NCBI GenBank assembly: GCA_023053545.1
Contig: JAKZAN010000183.1
Location: 1 to 64,000, forward strand
DNA length: 64,000 nt
DNA from: Lepidurus packardi
Lineage: Eukaryota; Arthropoda; Branchiopoda; Notostraca; Triopsidae
Direction of reading: 5' to 3'
Shown one piece after another: positions 12,338-24,873 of the stretch. Position numbers and translations under genes: made by a program. How positions within the stretch are numbered: position 1 is the stretch's first letter; every line of letters starts with the position of its first letter. A model generated the notes under the pieces. The model was not told the DNA's origin. It searched no databases and saw nothing but the letters and a program-made list of their open reading frames with translations.

Positions 12338-12744
12338 ATGGAATTCACTCCACTTCCAATGTTTCGTCAATAAGGTCAGGACATCCTCACTAATAACCCA
12401 GCACCCTTAAGATGGTTAGAGCATTTTAAACCATGTCCTTATTTCAGAAAGCTCGTGTTGCTTTGATATGCTAGCTATTGTCAAAAGATTCTGCAGCTGG
12501 CACATGCGATTATAAAAAGATTATTGACAACAAGCAGCGATTAGTCTGGTATGAATGATAAGAAACCACGCTCAGAGGTTTCTGTATTGAAAGATATGAC
12601 CTATGTTTTCAAAGATACTGTGCTACGAAATGATGTTGTCAGCCAATATTTTTGCAAAAAGCAGCCAAACATCTGTATGGGTAGATACCGAAAGCGGAAC
12701 AGACTCATGAGATTAAAAATGAGCATCGAAACGGCAAGAGAGTA
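12338..12744 (+). CDS. Possible small gene, structure unresolved
   Basis: ATG 12338 opens MEFTPLPMFRQEGQDIL and continues to HFKPCPYFRKL before an in-frame TGA at 12464. Two GT-AG introns starting at 12455 rescue it. A 20-nt intron (to 12474) gives a 66-aa protein ending LVWYE at TGA 12556-12558. A 42-nt intron (to 12496) gives a longer product containing KPRSEVSVLKDMTYVFKD and RYRKRNRLMRLKMSIETARE, whose frame runs into the next gene. Both continuations have protein-like composition. I cannot choose, and I recognise no family. RNA evidence would settle it. Confidence 0.3.
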
Positions 12745-12863
12745 GTTTTGGCTAAAGAATATACTGCATTATAAGTTTATCCTTCTTCCAGTCCGAGATA
12801 ATTAAGGCTCATCTTGTTAAAGCATCCCATAAACTTTATCTTTTCATTTGTTTATCTAAGACA

Positions 12864-15839
12864 ATGTTACCCGACAAACCCCATCGATTCGCAGATGATA
12901 TCCATGACTTTCTTGCCTACCTCCAGATCGATCCACTCTACAGGTCTCCCAGAAAACCAGCAGCTGAGCAACACCGCAGGCTCAGATCCGTCCGCTATGA
13001 TAAAAGGTAAAGCTTCCACTTTTGCTCTATACCCTGTCTTGTTTTGTTAGTACAGTTCTCGGCTTTTGTTTATGTTCCCTCCGGGATTATATGGATCAAC
13101 ACTCCTTTTTTAAATTATATGTTTCAGCGAGGGATTCCAGCTTGAAAATATCGATCTGAATCTCTCGAGACGTACTGGAAGTCTATCCTAATCATTGTCC
13201 CTTTGCCTAATTTAAATTGTCCTTTTGTTTTCCTCAGATCGGGTCGAGACCAACTCACTATATGGTCGTCTCCAGAAAAGTTCAAAATCTATGGGCCGGG
13301 CATCTTTCTCTTCATGAACTTCATTCGTATTCTTGCCATCCTCATGTTTCTCTGTCTCTTCATCTCTCTCCCTGCTTTTATTTCTAACTACCATGGCAAT
13401 GGAATTAATGCTTTCTTCTATTCTCCCTAATCACTGAAGACCAACTCATCGGATGTCTTGAATAGATCGGATGCCCTCATAAGCAACCCCCGCCTATCAC
13501 ACCAAAAACAAACGAATGAATCCGAGTAATCATCAGGAATCATGAAACTTTCCATCGCCAACCAACGCTACTATCCTTCGCTTTAAGAAATGGTAGCATC
13601 TCCAGCCTTATTGGCAGACTATCGTGCGAATAAGTGGATTCTAATGCTTACGGATTTTCTGACTTCTATGGTTTTCTTCATTTTTATCATCTACTGGCGA
13701 ATACACAGCAAATCCCTTGTCCTCCAAACTATGCAAGGTGGGTTGCTTCTTCCTAGCTACTTCACAATCTTCATTTAAAACCTACCGGAGAACTACACAT
13801 AACATGATCTTGCATAACACTTCAATAAATTTGGTCAAGTAGCAGAAATTTCTAGCATCCGTGGTATCTCGGGGCTCATTAATGCTATCCAAACCTTCGA
13901 TCAACAAGTCACCAGTTTTCAGAAAAAGGTACTTGCAGGCTGTTCTTAATAAGAAGAGAAAATCTTTTATGGGGAAGTCCTCGAAAAATATGCACTAATA
14001 AAGAATGAATATTGCAAAGCAAAAGTCAAACCATACCAATCAGCCTTTATTTCTTTTGAAGACGTCCAGACTAAGAGGAAGATATTAGACTTGGTCGACC
14101 AATCGAAATAAAAAACCTAGGTCGAAACCTTCAAGGATAAGGTATTGAAAATAAAATCAGCGGACATTGAACCAATTAACATCCGATGGGAGAATTTCCA
14201 TCTCAGCAAGGCCTCAAAGTTTGTCAAGGCAATCTTATTGGTTCTGCTTCTCTTAGTCATTATCATTATAGGTCTGACTGTACTTTTCTATATCAAAGTG
14301 AATTCTCGAACAGGCTTCTTTGTGATTTAACAGAAACAGTATACCTTCGAATAAGCTAAAAATGGGAACTCGCAAAGTGCCGTAGACACATTCTGCTACA
14401 AGCTGAGCTACAGAATCCTGTCTCCAGAGTATTCTTAGTTCTGCGGAGACAGTTTCGGAAGATTCTTGGCGCATCTACTGGGAAATATCAGCTACTCTAT
14501 AGTAATCTCTATAGTCAATGCAATTATTGACCTCGTCCTTCGAAAAATTGTCTAGCTACGACGCTATACAACCAGAACTGGCCGTGACCGTTTCTTAACT
14601 CTCATGAGCTTTGCCTTTCTCTTCTTGAATACTGTTCTACTACATTTACTAGTTCAAGGTGAGGTTGGCAACTTCTCCATCAAATATGTACTAGAGCGTA
14701 TGTTCAATCTATAAGCTAAACTCCTCCAAGTCACAGTCTACAGTAGATTCTCACGCAAATGGTTTTTAGAGATTGGAACCCAAATTCTCATCAACTACGC
14801 AGTCTCTCTTCTTCTCTGTCCTATTCTCTATGCCGGCAGCCGTAGGCTCAAGCGTCTGATCCGTGTCATCAAAGCACACTATTTCGCTAAAATTCAGAAA
14901 TAGATGAATGAAATGCATCTCGACGACTAGCTAGACTTTAACTACTTCTATGCACTTTCTCTGAATTCTATTTTCTTTGCTTTCTTCTATTCCTCAGGAA
15001 TACCTCTTTTCTACTTGATGGCTGGCGGGTCATTGTCGATCATATATTTTTCGAGTAAGGTTGTTTTTCTGAAATGGAGCCAGCAACCCAGTATGTTCGA
15101 CCACACTCTCAATGAAATCATGACGCGCACTCTGCCCATAGCATTGCTAATTCACCAGCTCATGAGTTCTAACTTCTTCAACACCTAAGATATCTTTCCC
15201 AAAGTCAGCCCATAATCAGATAGTCTGATCGCTCAATTTAATGCACAGATGGAATCAGGACTCGTTTTTAGTGTCTTTGCTGCATTTCTTATCTTATATA
15301 TTCTCTTCCAGAAGCGTATAGATAAGTTCGTGGACAACTGTCTCACAAAAGACTAACACTTGTAAGGCTTGCAGATTCCTAAAGATAGGGGAGGAAGATA
15401 AGTACAGAACTAACAGCACGAGTCACATCAAGCATAGCAGCCTGAGCGATCCCCTACTAGGATATCATAAATTCAATCAGGTTAGATTGGAGCACAGAAT
15501 CACACATTCACCGAACTAAAAAATATCAACGAATTCTTGTACTCTTACCGAATCGAAAATAATCCCCAATATCACTAAATTTTGAGTGTCCTAGACAAGC
15601 TGACACGCCCTTAGAGTGTTTTGTTATCGGGTAATCCTACTGTGATGAAGGAAGAAATGAAGATGATCCTGGTTGGATATCACTCATGTCTTCAACCCCC
15701 CGCTGTGTTCAGTCATCTGGAACCCGCTGCGACTGTTGCAGCAGTGTTTACGGCTGATTCGGAAAATGGAACCGCAACTGTCGGCAAACTGTCGCAAATC
15801 CGAGGAGGAGGTACTTCTTCACGATTGTTAGTTTCTTGA
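12864..15839 (+). CDS. OSCA/TMEM63 (CSC1-like) osmosensitive/mechanosensitive cation channel, about 914 aa
   Basis: Exon 12864-13006 joins exon 13238-15839 across a 231-nt GT-AG intron, the only join that keeps frame (phase 2, AG|A). Family order is visible: first membrane helix after WSSPEKFKIYGPG, second helix near WILMLTDFLTSMVFFIFII, a cytosolic loop with LPENYTEHDLAEHFNKFGQV (RRM-like half of this family), a pre-membrane NIRWENFHLSKASKFV, then a strongly hydrophobic helix (AILLVLLLLVIIIIGL) and several further helices to about residue 740. The C-terminus is a soluble tail ending TSSRLLVS. Family members are Ca2+-permeable channels gated by membrane tension or osmotic stress. The length matches the family. 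Location is inferred to be the plasma or contractile-vacuole membrane. Confidence 0.85.
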
Positions 15840-16107
15840 AGAAAAAAGAACATCAAGCAAATCTAGGCGGCTAGTGATTTCTTTTTGACTCGTCAAAAGG
15901 ATTTAGAAAATGAATGAATACCATTGGAGAGACTTCGATTTTGTGTTTTATTTAGTTTATTGCAGACTATTCTCTTGATTTCTTCTACTTCCATAACTCT
16001 CCATATCTTGAACCACCATAACATAAGTAATACTCAATATATACACACCAATAATTTCTATTTTCCACGCCTTAGCTTCGCTATCTATCAAAACCCGTCT
16101 CAAGGCT

Positions 16108-18230
16108 ATGGCTTATCCCCACACCCCAAAATAGAGCCTCTACTTTGCTAAGTCCCACGTTCCCAACCTAACTATCTGCATCGAACACAACAGACCTATA
16201 GAATTTACCTGCACCAAATAATCTTGTGATTCCCAACTTCTGTGTTCTTACTGTCTCATATTCGGAATCCACAAAGGACACACCTTTACCAACTCTGCCC
16301 TTCGGACAAAGTGTTAGAGCAACGATTAAAAATGCAATCATCTCACTTCTTCCCATAGCACACCGACCCTCCAAAGTCCTAGGCTACCCTCGAAAACCTT
16401 AACTCCCCAGTCTAATCAATTGTCTTTCTATACCCCAATATCTCCGAATAACAAAGAGAATAACATTACCGTTTCATCGAGCTTTTAGTATAACCAAGAG
16501 TTAGGAGCCCTCATCAACACTACCATGACGCTTCTCCAAAGATTTAATAGGGGCGAGTCACTCGATACTTAAGTTCAGCAATTTCAGACCATTCTTAAAA
16601 CTGAAGCCGGATTCAAGTTTAAAGCTTATCGCTAAAAACTTGCACATTGCGAGGCAACAGCCTATTAGGAAGTAGAGGTCATTGCACATAATATACTACG
16701 TGACATCAAGGAATTATCTTCTAACGAAAACATCGTGTAGTAGCTCAAACTTAAGCTCGATCTGATGACAAAAGCATACACCAGTCAACAATACATTCTG
16801 TCCAGAGAATAAGTTGGAAAATTGAAGGTTCAAATCGTCCGTGCCCAGAAATACCTCACCTTTCAAAGGTAGAAGATCAGTGTTCGTCTACAGGAATATG
16901 AGCAGGCATACAGATTAAAGGTTCGAGAGACAGAATATCTGCATTTCGCGGAGAACACCAATAATTTACTACTTTCACTCGGGTCAGACAGCATAGACCT
17001 CTTTAATCGACACATCTGCTCTTCATTCAAGAAACCAATGCCTAGAGTCGATTATCTCCCAAAGACCAGCATCCAGAGCCTAATAAACCATGACTTTAAT
17101 GAAGAGGATCAGTTGCTGGATGATTTAAATGATCACCGTAATTAAGAATTTAACACACATAGCAGCAGCCACAAAAACAGTGATACTAGTTATAACTCCC
17201 CTTGTTACAAGGTGAATATATCGCCAGTCGATGGAGGACTAGAGAGTGAAAGCTACACAGTGATGAACAAAAATAGTTCTACAAAAAAACAGCATCAACT
17301 TGAATATTCGAGAAAGCCATAAAGTTATCATAACTAGACCTCAGACAAATGCTCTAAAAACGATCTGTGCTTAGAAAAATAGAAGGCTTCGTAATATCTT
17401 CAGAGTCCTTCAAAGCTACCTCTCATCTCTTAGAGAACCGTAGTCACGCATGATAGTCACCTACACTCGGGATCACGTATTCCCAGCTCTCGTTCTCCTC
17501 TCGAATTGCGCTAGCGATACCTCAACTTCGGCACGAGGTTATTCACTTCGCCCAGAGTCGACAAGACTCCCAAAGATTGTTTTGGTCGTGATATTACTAA
17601 GTTAGATGAACGTGAATCTATCGAACAGCTCAGGTCTTACATGGTATCACTGGGTCCATAAATAACTACTCTTGACTTGACAGGGAAACGAATCAAAGAT
17701 TATCACATTCCTTCGATCTGTTCATACATCGCAAACCCTGAGAATAACCTGAAAATCGGATTGCTGAAGTTAGTAAAGAACGAGATAACAAACTACGGGT
17801 TCAGGACACTGCTGAGAATGCTCAAAGAATATCCCTATACCCATACACTGAATTTGACTTCGAACAAAATTACAGAGAGTATGCTTGAAGAGATATTGGC
17901 ATACAGAAAAGTCAACAAGTATGTTTGCAACTACTATCTAGCGGGAAACAAAATAACAGCGAGCCATTGTCTAAAGAAGAGGAGATAAGTATTTTAGTAA
18001 GGCATCAATTTGTTTCTTTGATGAAGAGATATGGGACAGATGTACATTGGATTGATATGAACGAGCCTAGCAGTGTCGAACTGAATGTATGTGAAGATAT
18101 GAAGACTGCAGATTTTATGTTGCTAACGAACGAGCATGGGTATGCACTCTTCTATATTAAGACCATGTATATGTGCATTCTGTGCGTATTATCGACTTAT
18201 TACGAACGATATAATAACTATAGAAAGTGA
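16108..18230 (+). CDS. B-box zinc finger, coiled-coil and LRR protein, about 699 aa
   Basis: Exons 16108-17918 and 17942-18230, separated by a 23-nt intron (GTATGT...CTAG) that restores the frame after the LRR. The N-terminus carries a B-box-like Cys/His cluster (CIEHNRPIEFTCTKESC, then LLCSYC and GIHKGHTF). A helical/coiled-coil region spans about residues 150-310 (LQRFNRGESLDTEVQQFQTI and following), followed by a Ser/Asn-rich linker. LRR-type repeats come at about 510-610 (ITTLDLTGKRIKD; THTLNLTSNKITE). TRIM-like domain order without a visible RING, so E3 activity is not supported; such proteins often act in cytoskeletal or ciliary complexes. The start at 16108 is the first ATG before the B-box. 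TGA at 18228. Confidence 0.75.
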
Positions 18231-18524
18231 GTATACTGGGACTTATGAAAAGGAAAATATGGGCTATGGATGTTGTTTAAATGCAGGAATCCAACAGTTC
18301 TGACTTACTTTTTATCAGTACCCTTAATTTGTACATGTGAGGATGCGGAGTGATTTTATTAGGTGATAAAAAATAATTTCCAACGAGAACAATTGTAATT
18401 AACATACTTTTAAACTTACGCTTTTTATACTCAAACAACAGCCTTATACAAAAGTTGTAACTGTGCAGATCATGATCATTTGGAACTAAGAATATGGAAA
18501 TACAATCAACTTCATCACTTTGCC

Positions 18525-19134
18525 TCAACGCCGCTCACAAATTGTGGGCTGGCGTTTCCACATATTCAATCGGGACATCTTCTTTTTGTCAACAAGTTGA
18601 TGGCATCTTGCTGGCCCTAAATCATATAACCCTCCCATTGTGCTTATCACTTTGATTTTGTTCAATCCACAAGAGGAACTCTCACTCGATAACAACTGGC
18701 GGAAAGTTGCCTGGTGTTTCGACAGCAGAAGAGAAGGTAAAGAATACGAATGCAAGGGTTCACGGGTTTGGGAATCAGTTTCATGACCCTCTTCGTGGTG
18801 AGATTTAAATTTCTTGCGGAAGAGGAACATGATAGTCTTGGCTGTGGAATAGTTAAGGTTAATCTCTTTAGCAGCCTGAACTCATATCAAATAAATAAAG
18901 AATAGTGGTGAGTGACGGTGAGGATCTTACTGCTTTGATGGTCATGTTGTGTTGGTAAACTCTCTAGATCAGCTTTCGTTTAAGAAGGATCGGGATACGG
19001 TTGGGGATCGGAGAGATGTTGGGCTGGACGTGAGGTTACTTTGGTTAGGGGTTGGAGGGTTCCGAATTGTGGTTTTCAGGTTTGCGTTATTGTTAGCAAA
19101 CAGATGACGCTTATTCGGATGATAGGATTTTCAT
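18525..19134 (-). CDS. Small helix-turn-helix (homeodomain-like) protein, 184 aa
   Basis: Exons 19134-18931 and 18875-18525, with a 55-nt GT-AG intron (18876-18930) placed inside the helix-turn-helix. Joined, the core reads as LLKRKLIERVYQHN, then MTIKAAAKEINLNYSTAKT, then IMFLFRKK: helix, alpha-turn and recognition helix, the pattern of transposase-type/homeodomain-like HTH modules that are abundant in ciliates. The first 50 residues are acidic/polar and the last 90 polar without a catalytic DDE core, so this is a DNA-binding protein or a domesticated fragment, not an active transposase. The upstream frame stays open to 19302, so the ATG at 19134 is a choice. Confidence 0.72.
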
Positions 19135-20116
19135 GACTTTAGAGCGAAATGGAGGGTGAGAACTGGAAGAAGAAGGATAAGAAAAAGATAAGAGGAGACA
19201 GGAGAGTGAAGGTAAGAGGAGTATCTCAATCGAAGGACACTTGCAGAATGGATTAGTTTTGGTTGTTGAGTTTTTGGGTATGAGAAAGGTGATATTAGTC
19301 ACAAACTGTTTAGTTAGTGTGAAGAGGAGGGAACAGGAAAGGGAGAGAAGAATCTAGAAAGAAAAGTTAGAAGTGCGAGAAGAGAGGTGGGTGTTAGGAT
19401 AGGGGAGAGGAGTTGATAGGTTTTAAATTGGGAATATTGAAGTTTATATATGTTTAGTTGATGGGAGTGTTAAGGGATAGTTTTCTGAAAGGAGTATAGA
19501 TAGGAGGATGGGTATAGGCTGAGAATGCGAGGGTTGTAGATTAATGGGCTGGGAGTTGTGTTTTGAATATAGTGGTATAAGAATGGTATCGGTTGGGATG
19601 ATTAGATTTAATGAGGAGGGTTAGGGTTTATCTGAGTGTGCTTGGAGGCAGGTGGGAGGATCAATAAAAGAGATAATTAGAAGATGGTGATTCAAAAGGC
19701 ATGGAGAAATATTATTGTTATTGTTACTATTATTATAGGCCACTAGTAACAAACCCTTATCCTTCAGCCTTGTTTTATAAATCAACCCAAACTTTATTTA
19801 TTCTGCGCATTCTACCCCTGTTTTTATTCGTAGAGGCGCCTTCTCGCCAACAGTCGACAACACTGACATCCTAGCCAGTATCACTCGTTTCTCTAAATGA
19901 ACTGAGTCTAGAACAGACTTGTCACGCTTTCCCCAATTCAGTAAATTCGAAGTTCGCACAATAAATGCACTTGCTTTCAAGAAAATGTCTAACACCCATC
20001 AATAAAATGCTTAAGTCAAATACTGCCAACTAACTTAATCCTCACATTTCCAATCCTAACATCATCTGAAATCTAAGGATAAATGCCGCTGGTTCAGTCT
20101 TAATTGGATTTGTCTC
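19135..20116. other. Intergenic region
   Basis: Nearly 1 kb between two leftward genes. The part at 19140-19660 is purine-rich on the plus strand. A minus-strand frame at 19798-19995 has mildly protein-like composition but no recognisable motif or exon partner, so I do not call it. Confidence 0.4.
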
Positions 20117-22090
20117 TCAAAGTTGCTCGTCGAACCCTTCTTTCTTGATCAGAGGAGAAGACATACTTCGGTCCTCTCGGAACTCGATTTTCTGCGATTT
20201 CTCTTCCACTCTCTATTTTTTGCCTTTACTCTTTCCTCGCAACAGCAGTTTCTCCAGACCCATAATGGGTGCCTCCACCAACACACTCAGACATGTTGCC
20301 ATCAGAATCGAGTATACAACATCGCTCGTTACCAAGTAAAGGGTGGACATGGTTTGCCAGTATACATCTTGGCGGCTCGAGAACGTGTTCATCATTATAA
20401 TTATGAAGTGGGTGAGATACATGCAAAAAGACACTTTTGCGAGGGGAGCAAAGAAGCTGCTTCCCAGTAACCTGTGGCATGGGTCGTTCTTGCAACCAAA
20501 CATAGCCGGGAAAGTCACCAGGATAACACCGATGAGGAAAACGACGCGATTAAGAGAATTGTAGACAGCCTGAGTGAATGTACTCCAGTTGGAGTCTCCT
20601 TTCTGGAAAGGCACTACGATCCAAACAATGAAGTTCAGAAGTCCAATTCCAATAATGTAGAAAGATATCCTGATTCCGGTGCTGTTGACGATCTTATTCA
20701 CAATCGCCTTCACCCTTTCATTGCCTGACTTCCATTCAAGGTAGAAAAAGCCACTCCAAATCCCCATGATGTACGCAGATATCCGAATATATGGTTTATA
20801 GTAAAACCTATCCATGAAGTCAGGTTGCGCGGGATATTTCGGATTAGGAATCGGATAGTGCCAATCGTTGGCTAGTATCATGATGAAGGCGGTCGCTACG
20901 GAGGCCATAAAAATAAGGATACTCACTCCTAGACCGATTTTCTTGTTCTTTGCATACAGGTAGAAAATTAAGGGTGTGATGAGGAAACACTGGAAATCGA
21001 CAGCTAGGTACCAACCCCATCCGAAACAGTAGTCTATTCCTGAAGGACCATGGTTGCCGAAGTTGTCGATAAAAAACATGTTCCAGAGAATACCGCCGTT
21101 GTTGCATGAGTTAGCAATACTTTGGAAAAGAGGCCAGATTGGTCCAGTTAATAAGAGTGGGGCAATCTTCCAGAAAAAGAGGATCGCAATCATATAGGTG
21201 GGCCAGATTCGGATGATTCGATGGACGACTAGACCAAGGTAGAAAGAAATCGTTATCCTTTTCATGGCCATCATTTTTTAACAGAGAGTGATCGTGATGA
21301 GGAACCCTCCAATCCAGAAGAAGGTATCAACTGCAAAGTAGGCAGCAGGCATGAGAGTAGTCAGACCAGGAGCAGTGATAATCTAGACCGACTCCATCCA
21401 GTTCTTGATATTCATGAATCTGAACCATCCGTCGTGCCCGAGGATGATCCAAAGTATAGAGATGACGCGCATCCCATTCAAGAAGACGAGGTTTTCATTT
21501 TCTGGCTTGCCTACCGTTATTATTTTGTTGAAGTTATCGTAAATACTGAAAGCTTTAAGGATCTTCATGCTCTTGGCATTGCTAGTCGAAACGCAGCTCA
21601 TCACTGATGCTACGACTCCTAATACTATTAAGCTCATGAATAAAGCTAGAACTAAGAAGTTTGAGGCCCCCCATGTGGGACTTGCCTCGACGGGGTCCAT
21701 AAAGGAAAGCTTGACGAATGGCGAAAAGGTGGTATTGACAGCATTCTGATAGATTTTATTCAGGTTGCTCTGCACTTGGACTGCGAAATCCTTATTGAGG
21801 ACAGTGGGGGTGCATTGTTTGGGGAGGCAGAGACCTACATGTTGGTAGGTAGCAGAGATGCGGTTAAGTACGCTCATTGTAATGAAATCGTAGTTATCTT
21901 GCTTGTAACGACAGTCATTGAAGTCCCCGAAGTCGTTGAGGAACTTACCAGAGTTGATGAGAACTTCCGGAGGAATGAGGGTGTAATTCTGGTACCAGTC
22001 CTGGATCATCTGAGGACAGTCGATCTGCTCAGGATGAACGAGGGCCAGGAGAAGCACAATTACGATGGCGATGGGAGCTTTGATGAGCAT
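20117..22090 (-). CDS. Membrane-bound acyltransferase, acyltransferase-3 / NRF-6 family, 657 aa
   Basis: One exon, ATG 22090 to TGA 20117-20119. A hydrophobic N-terminal signal (APIAIVIVLLLALVHPE) precedes an extracytoplasmic domain with Cys residues (LCLPKQCTP) and N-glycosylation sites (NYT, NTT), as in nose-resistant-to-fluoxetine proteins. The acyltransferase-3 domain follows, starting near residue 203 with FLNGMRVISILWIILGHDGW (the conserved membrane His), then about ten helices. The C-terminus is a charged cytosolic tail. Family members transfer acyl groups in the membrane; the substrate is not predictable. The TAG and TAA within the domain are read as Glu. Antisense frames across it are shadows. 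Confidence 0.88.
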
Positions 22091-22902
22091 AGAGTTAGTT
22101 GCTTATTGGAAGGGACAGCAATCCGAGAGCTATATATGTGTTTATATTTTACAGGGATTGTTGTTATTTGGTAGATTATTGTTATACAGCACTCAGCAAC
22201 CAATACCTTGACGATTGCACTATTTAAACATGCTGATCTTTGGCTTATTTTGCGGTGAGTGGTAGATGCTTATTGTCTTTCGAAGTAGCCGTAGACGAAG
22301 AGTGGTGAGGCATGCTTCCCATCTTTATGGCCGACCCTCATTCTCCGCCGTACTTCCCTGATTTATATATTATTGCAGTACAAAATATGAGTGGTTAATG
22401 ATGGAGAGAACCTGACGAAACATCATTAAATAAATGTATATTTGCTTATATTATGGACACTATACATTTTTAATTTTGCAATGTCCCCAGTATGGACGAC
22501 AGTGGGCCTAAAATAAAAGGATCGCAGCCACTGAATGTCTAAAAATGCCAACCTGTGTGGTTATAAGTGGATACGTCTTTGGCTGTTGTGAATGATAGGT
22601 CCTAGCATTCAAGATATTAGGGGTGTCCCTGTGATAACCAGGATATGGCTTTTGTCCCTTCCTCTGTTGTTTAAGCCTGTAATAAAATATAATAGTAAAT
22701 CGTTATTTACGACGGTACTGCTCGCGCAGTGTTCCCTATTAAGTCGTCTAGCCATTTAACCTGAATAACAAACTATATGCATTAGAAATAGCGTCAAACA
22801 AACAATAATAATAGACACTAACATCTATTCTCAATCCCTCCTATCCAAACTACCATCAATTCCAATATACATCTTTTATCAAATACACCACCTAACTAAT
22901 CC
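22091..22902. other. Intergenic, divergent promoters
   Basis: About 810 bases between the leftward acyltransferase and the rightward MORN-like gene. AT-rich with TATA-like stretches near both ends. No coding frame of convincing composition and no RNA gene recognised. Confidence 0.5.
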
Positions 22903-24873
22903 ATGTCTCAACCCTCCCCCACCCCTAATAAGACTCACAAGCCTCCACGCTTCAGCTTCATGGACTACAACAACGCCCTCTACCAGGGATACACGCAGGA
23001 TCTCGTCCGCCATGGTCCTGGAGTCCTTCTCGAGGATTCCTTCAGGTTCATCGCTTGCGATTGGCTCCATGGCGAAATTTCAGGAAATACTCTTGTCTTT
23101 GCATCCCATAACAAGTACCTGTATGGAATCTGGAAGAATGGAGTTCCCCATGGCTTGAATGCTTTCCGCTCGGGTGATACATCTCTCTTAGCCAACTTCT
23201 CTAACGGACGCATCGTTGGAGAGTACCTTGTAGTTTTCTAGTCGCAGGATCTCCTGATCACTTTACGCAGTAACTCCCCTGTCGAGGGCAAGTCCGAGAT
23301 TATCAGCCAGAAGTAAGGGATTTCTTAGGCTGCAATAAAGTCTGCTGCCCAACAGATCCGTTTTGATTAGGAAGTCCCAGAGTACATCTTCTCGTTGAGA
23401 AAGTTTCTGAAAAAATCATTCTCAAATGAGCCGGCAACAAGCGAGAATTTCCCAGGACTCATGGACTACCGAGTTTTCCTCAGCGACCCAAGTATTGACT
23501 TTAATTATTTAGGGACTCGTCCAGACCCGAAATCAGATGTCAAAATCGGTCTTGGAGTCAGGTTCGATGAAGACTACTTCATAAACTACATCGGGAAAGT
23601 GGAGCTGGCTGGATAGAACATTGAGAGTGGAAACCTTGTTATGGCAGGGCTAGGAGCAAAGTTCAGCCACAACGAAGTTGCAGAAGCCGGAGACTTTGAG
23701 CTTCAGGAAACAGCCAAGTATAAAACAACCGAAGTTCGATCAAAGGAAATCGCACGCATATTCAGAACTAAGCATCTAGCCAGTATGGACTACATTAACG
23801 ACTATTTTAAGAGTGAGTCTGTGGAAAAGGCATTCAGAGAAGTCGACAAAGTGCTCAAGGAACAGATCATCCCTCAGATGGCTCAGGAAAAGCTAGAGAT
23901 GTCCAGGAACTATAACGTCGAAGACTTCAACGATAGTCTTGAATACAGACCTCATGTTGTTGCCAATGATGGGGAGAGACTCAGGAAAATCAGGGATGAA
24001 CTGTATCGATCAATGGGTAGGCCGGGCTCTGATATCAAACCTCCACCTACAAAAGAATCCCAGCCACGACACACTGCGAACACTCCTGCTGTCGATCCTT
24101 TTACACGAAAATCTAGACTCGACCCTGAGGAAATTCACGGGTCAAACAAACGTGATCCGATCAATTACCAACCAGTAGCAACCACCTACTCACCAAACGG
24201 AAGGCTGAAAGCTTCAAAGCCAGTAAATTAATAGATGAGTGGTACAACCTTGAAAATCGATAGATATCAGTTCATGAAATAGAACAAACTTAATGACTAT
24301 TTGTCCCCAGCGACTCCACCTCCAGGAAGTCAGCCACCTCTCATGTCTGCTACCAAGTACGAAGATGTCCGATAACGACGTGAGAGACTGATCCGTGAAT
24401 ATAAGGATCTAGGAGCGACTAGTGGAAGCAACGCTCCCTACATTACTTCGACTCCTCCTCGAAGAACACCAGCTCCTGTTCATGTCGTCAATAACTACCC
24501 TCCGATTTCAAACCCCTTCGAGAGTCCAGGCCGGATGCTCAATGTAGATACAGAGAGAGGAAGTGATGCTGGTCGCACTAATATGGGAAGTAGCCGCAAA
24601 GTCTTCCCTGTTCTTCACTAAAAGCCGGCGACTTCAGTGTCTACCAATCATCAGATGCATAAGCAACCAAGCTCTACATACAGTTTCGGCAGAGACGGTG
24701 GTAAGATGGCAGAACAGTAGCAGCAAATGTTAGGGAAACATCTGTATGAGTAAACCACGAAGGACAAAAGAATGGCTGCAACCCAGGCGTCTCCTTCGGG
24801 CTACAACGGGCTAGACAGAAGCCCGAACACCAGGAAGCGATATAGCTACTTGGAAAACATCGAACCGTCATGA
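22903..24873 (+). CDS. MORN-like protein with long disordered tail, 656 aa
   Basis: Single exon, ATG 22903 to TGA 24871-24873. The first 110 residues contain MORN-like Gly/Tyr/Trp turns (NALYQGYTQDLVRHGPGV; KYLYGIWKNGVPHGLNAF). Around residues 180-260 is a segment FNYLGTRPDPKSDVKIGLGV and FDEDYFINYIGKVELAG. Residues 300-370 are helical and acidic, and the remaining 280 residues are Pro/Ser/Thr-rich and probably disordered (TSTPPRRTPAPVHVV). MORN repeats typically tether proteins to membranes or cytoskeleton. I do not recognise the full-length family. About a dozen TAR codons are read as Glu. Confidence 0.72.

Noticed and set aside
19798-19995. Minus-strand frame with protein-like composition upstream of the HTH gene region
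   Set aside because: No recognisable motif, no plausible exon partner, and the frame runs on into low-complexity Asn codons.
20145-22174. Several plus-strand frames of 60-130 codons opposite the acyltransferase gene
   Set aside because: The minus strand carries a complete acyltransferase-3 protein with signal peptide, conserved His and TGA stop; the plus frames have no motif.
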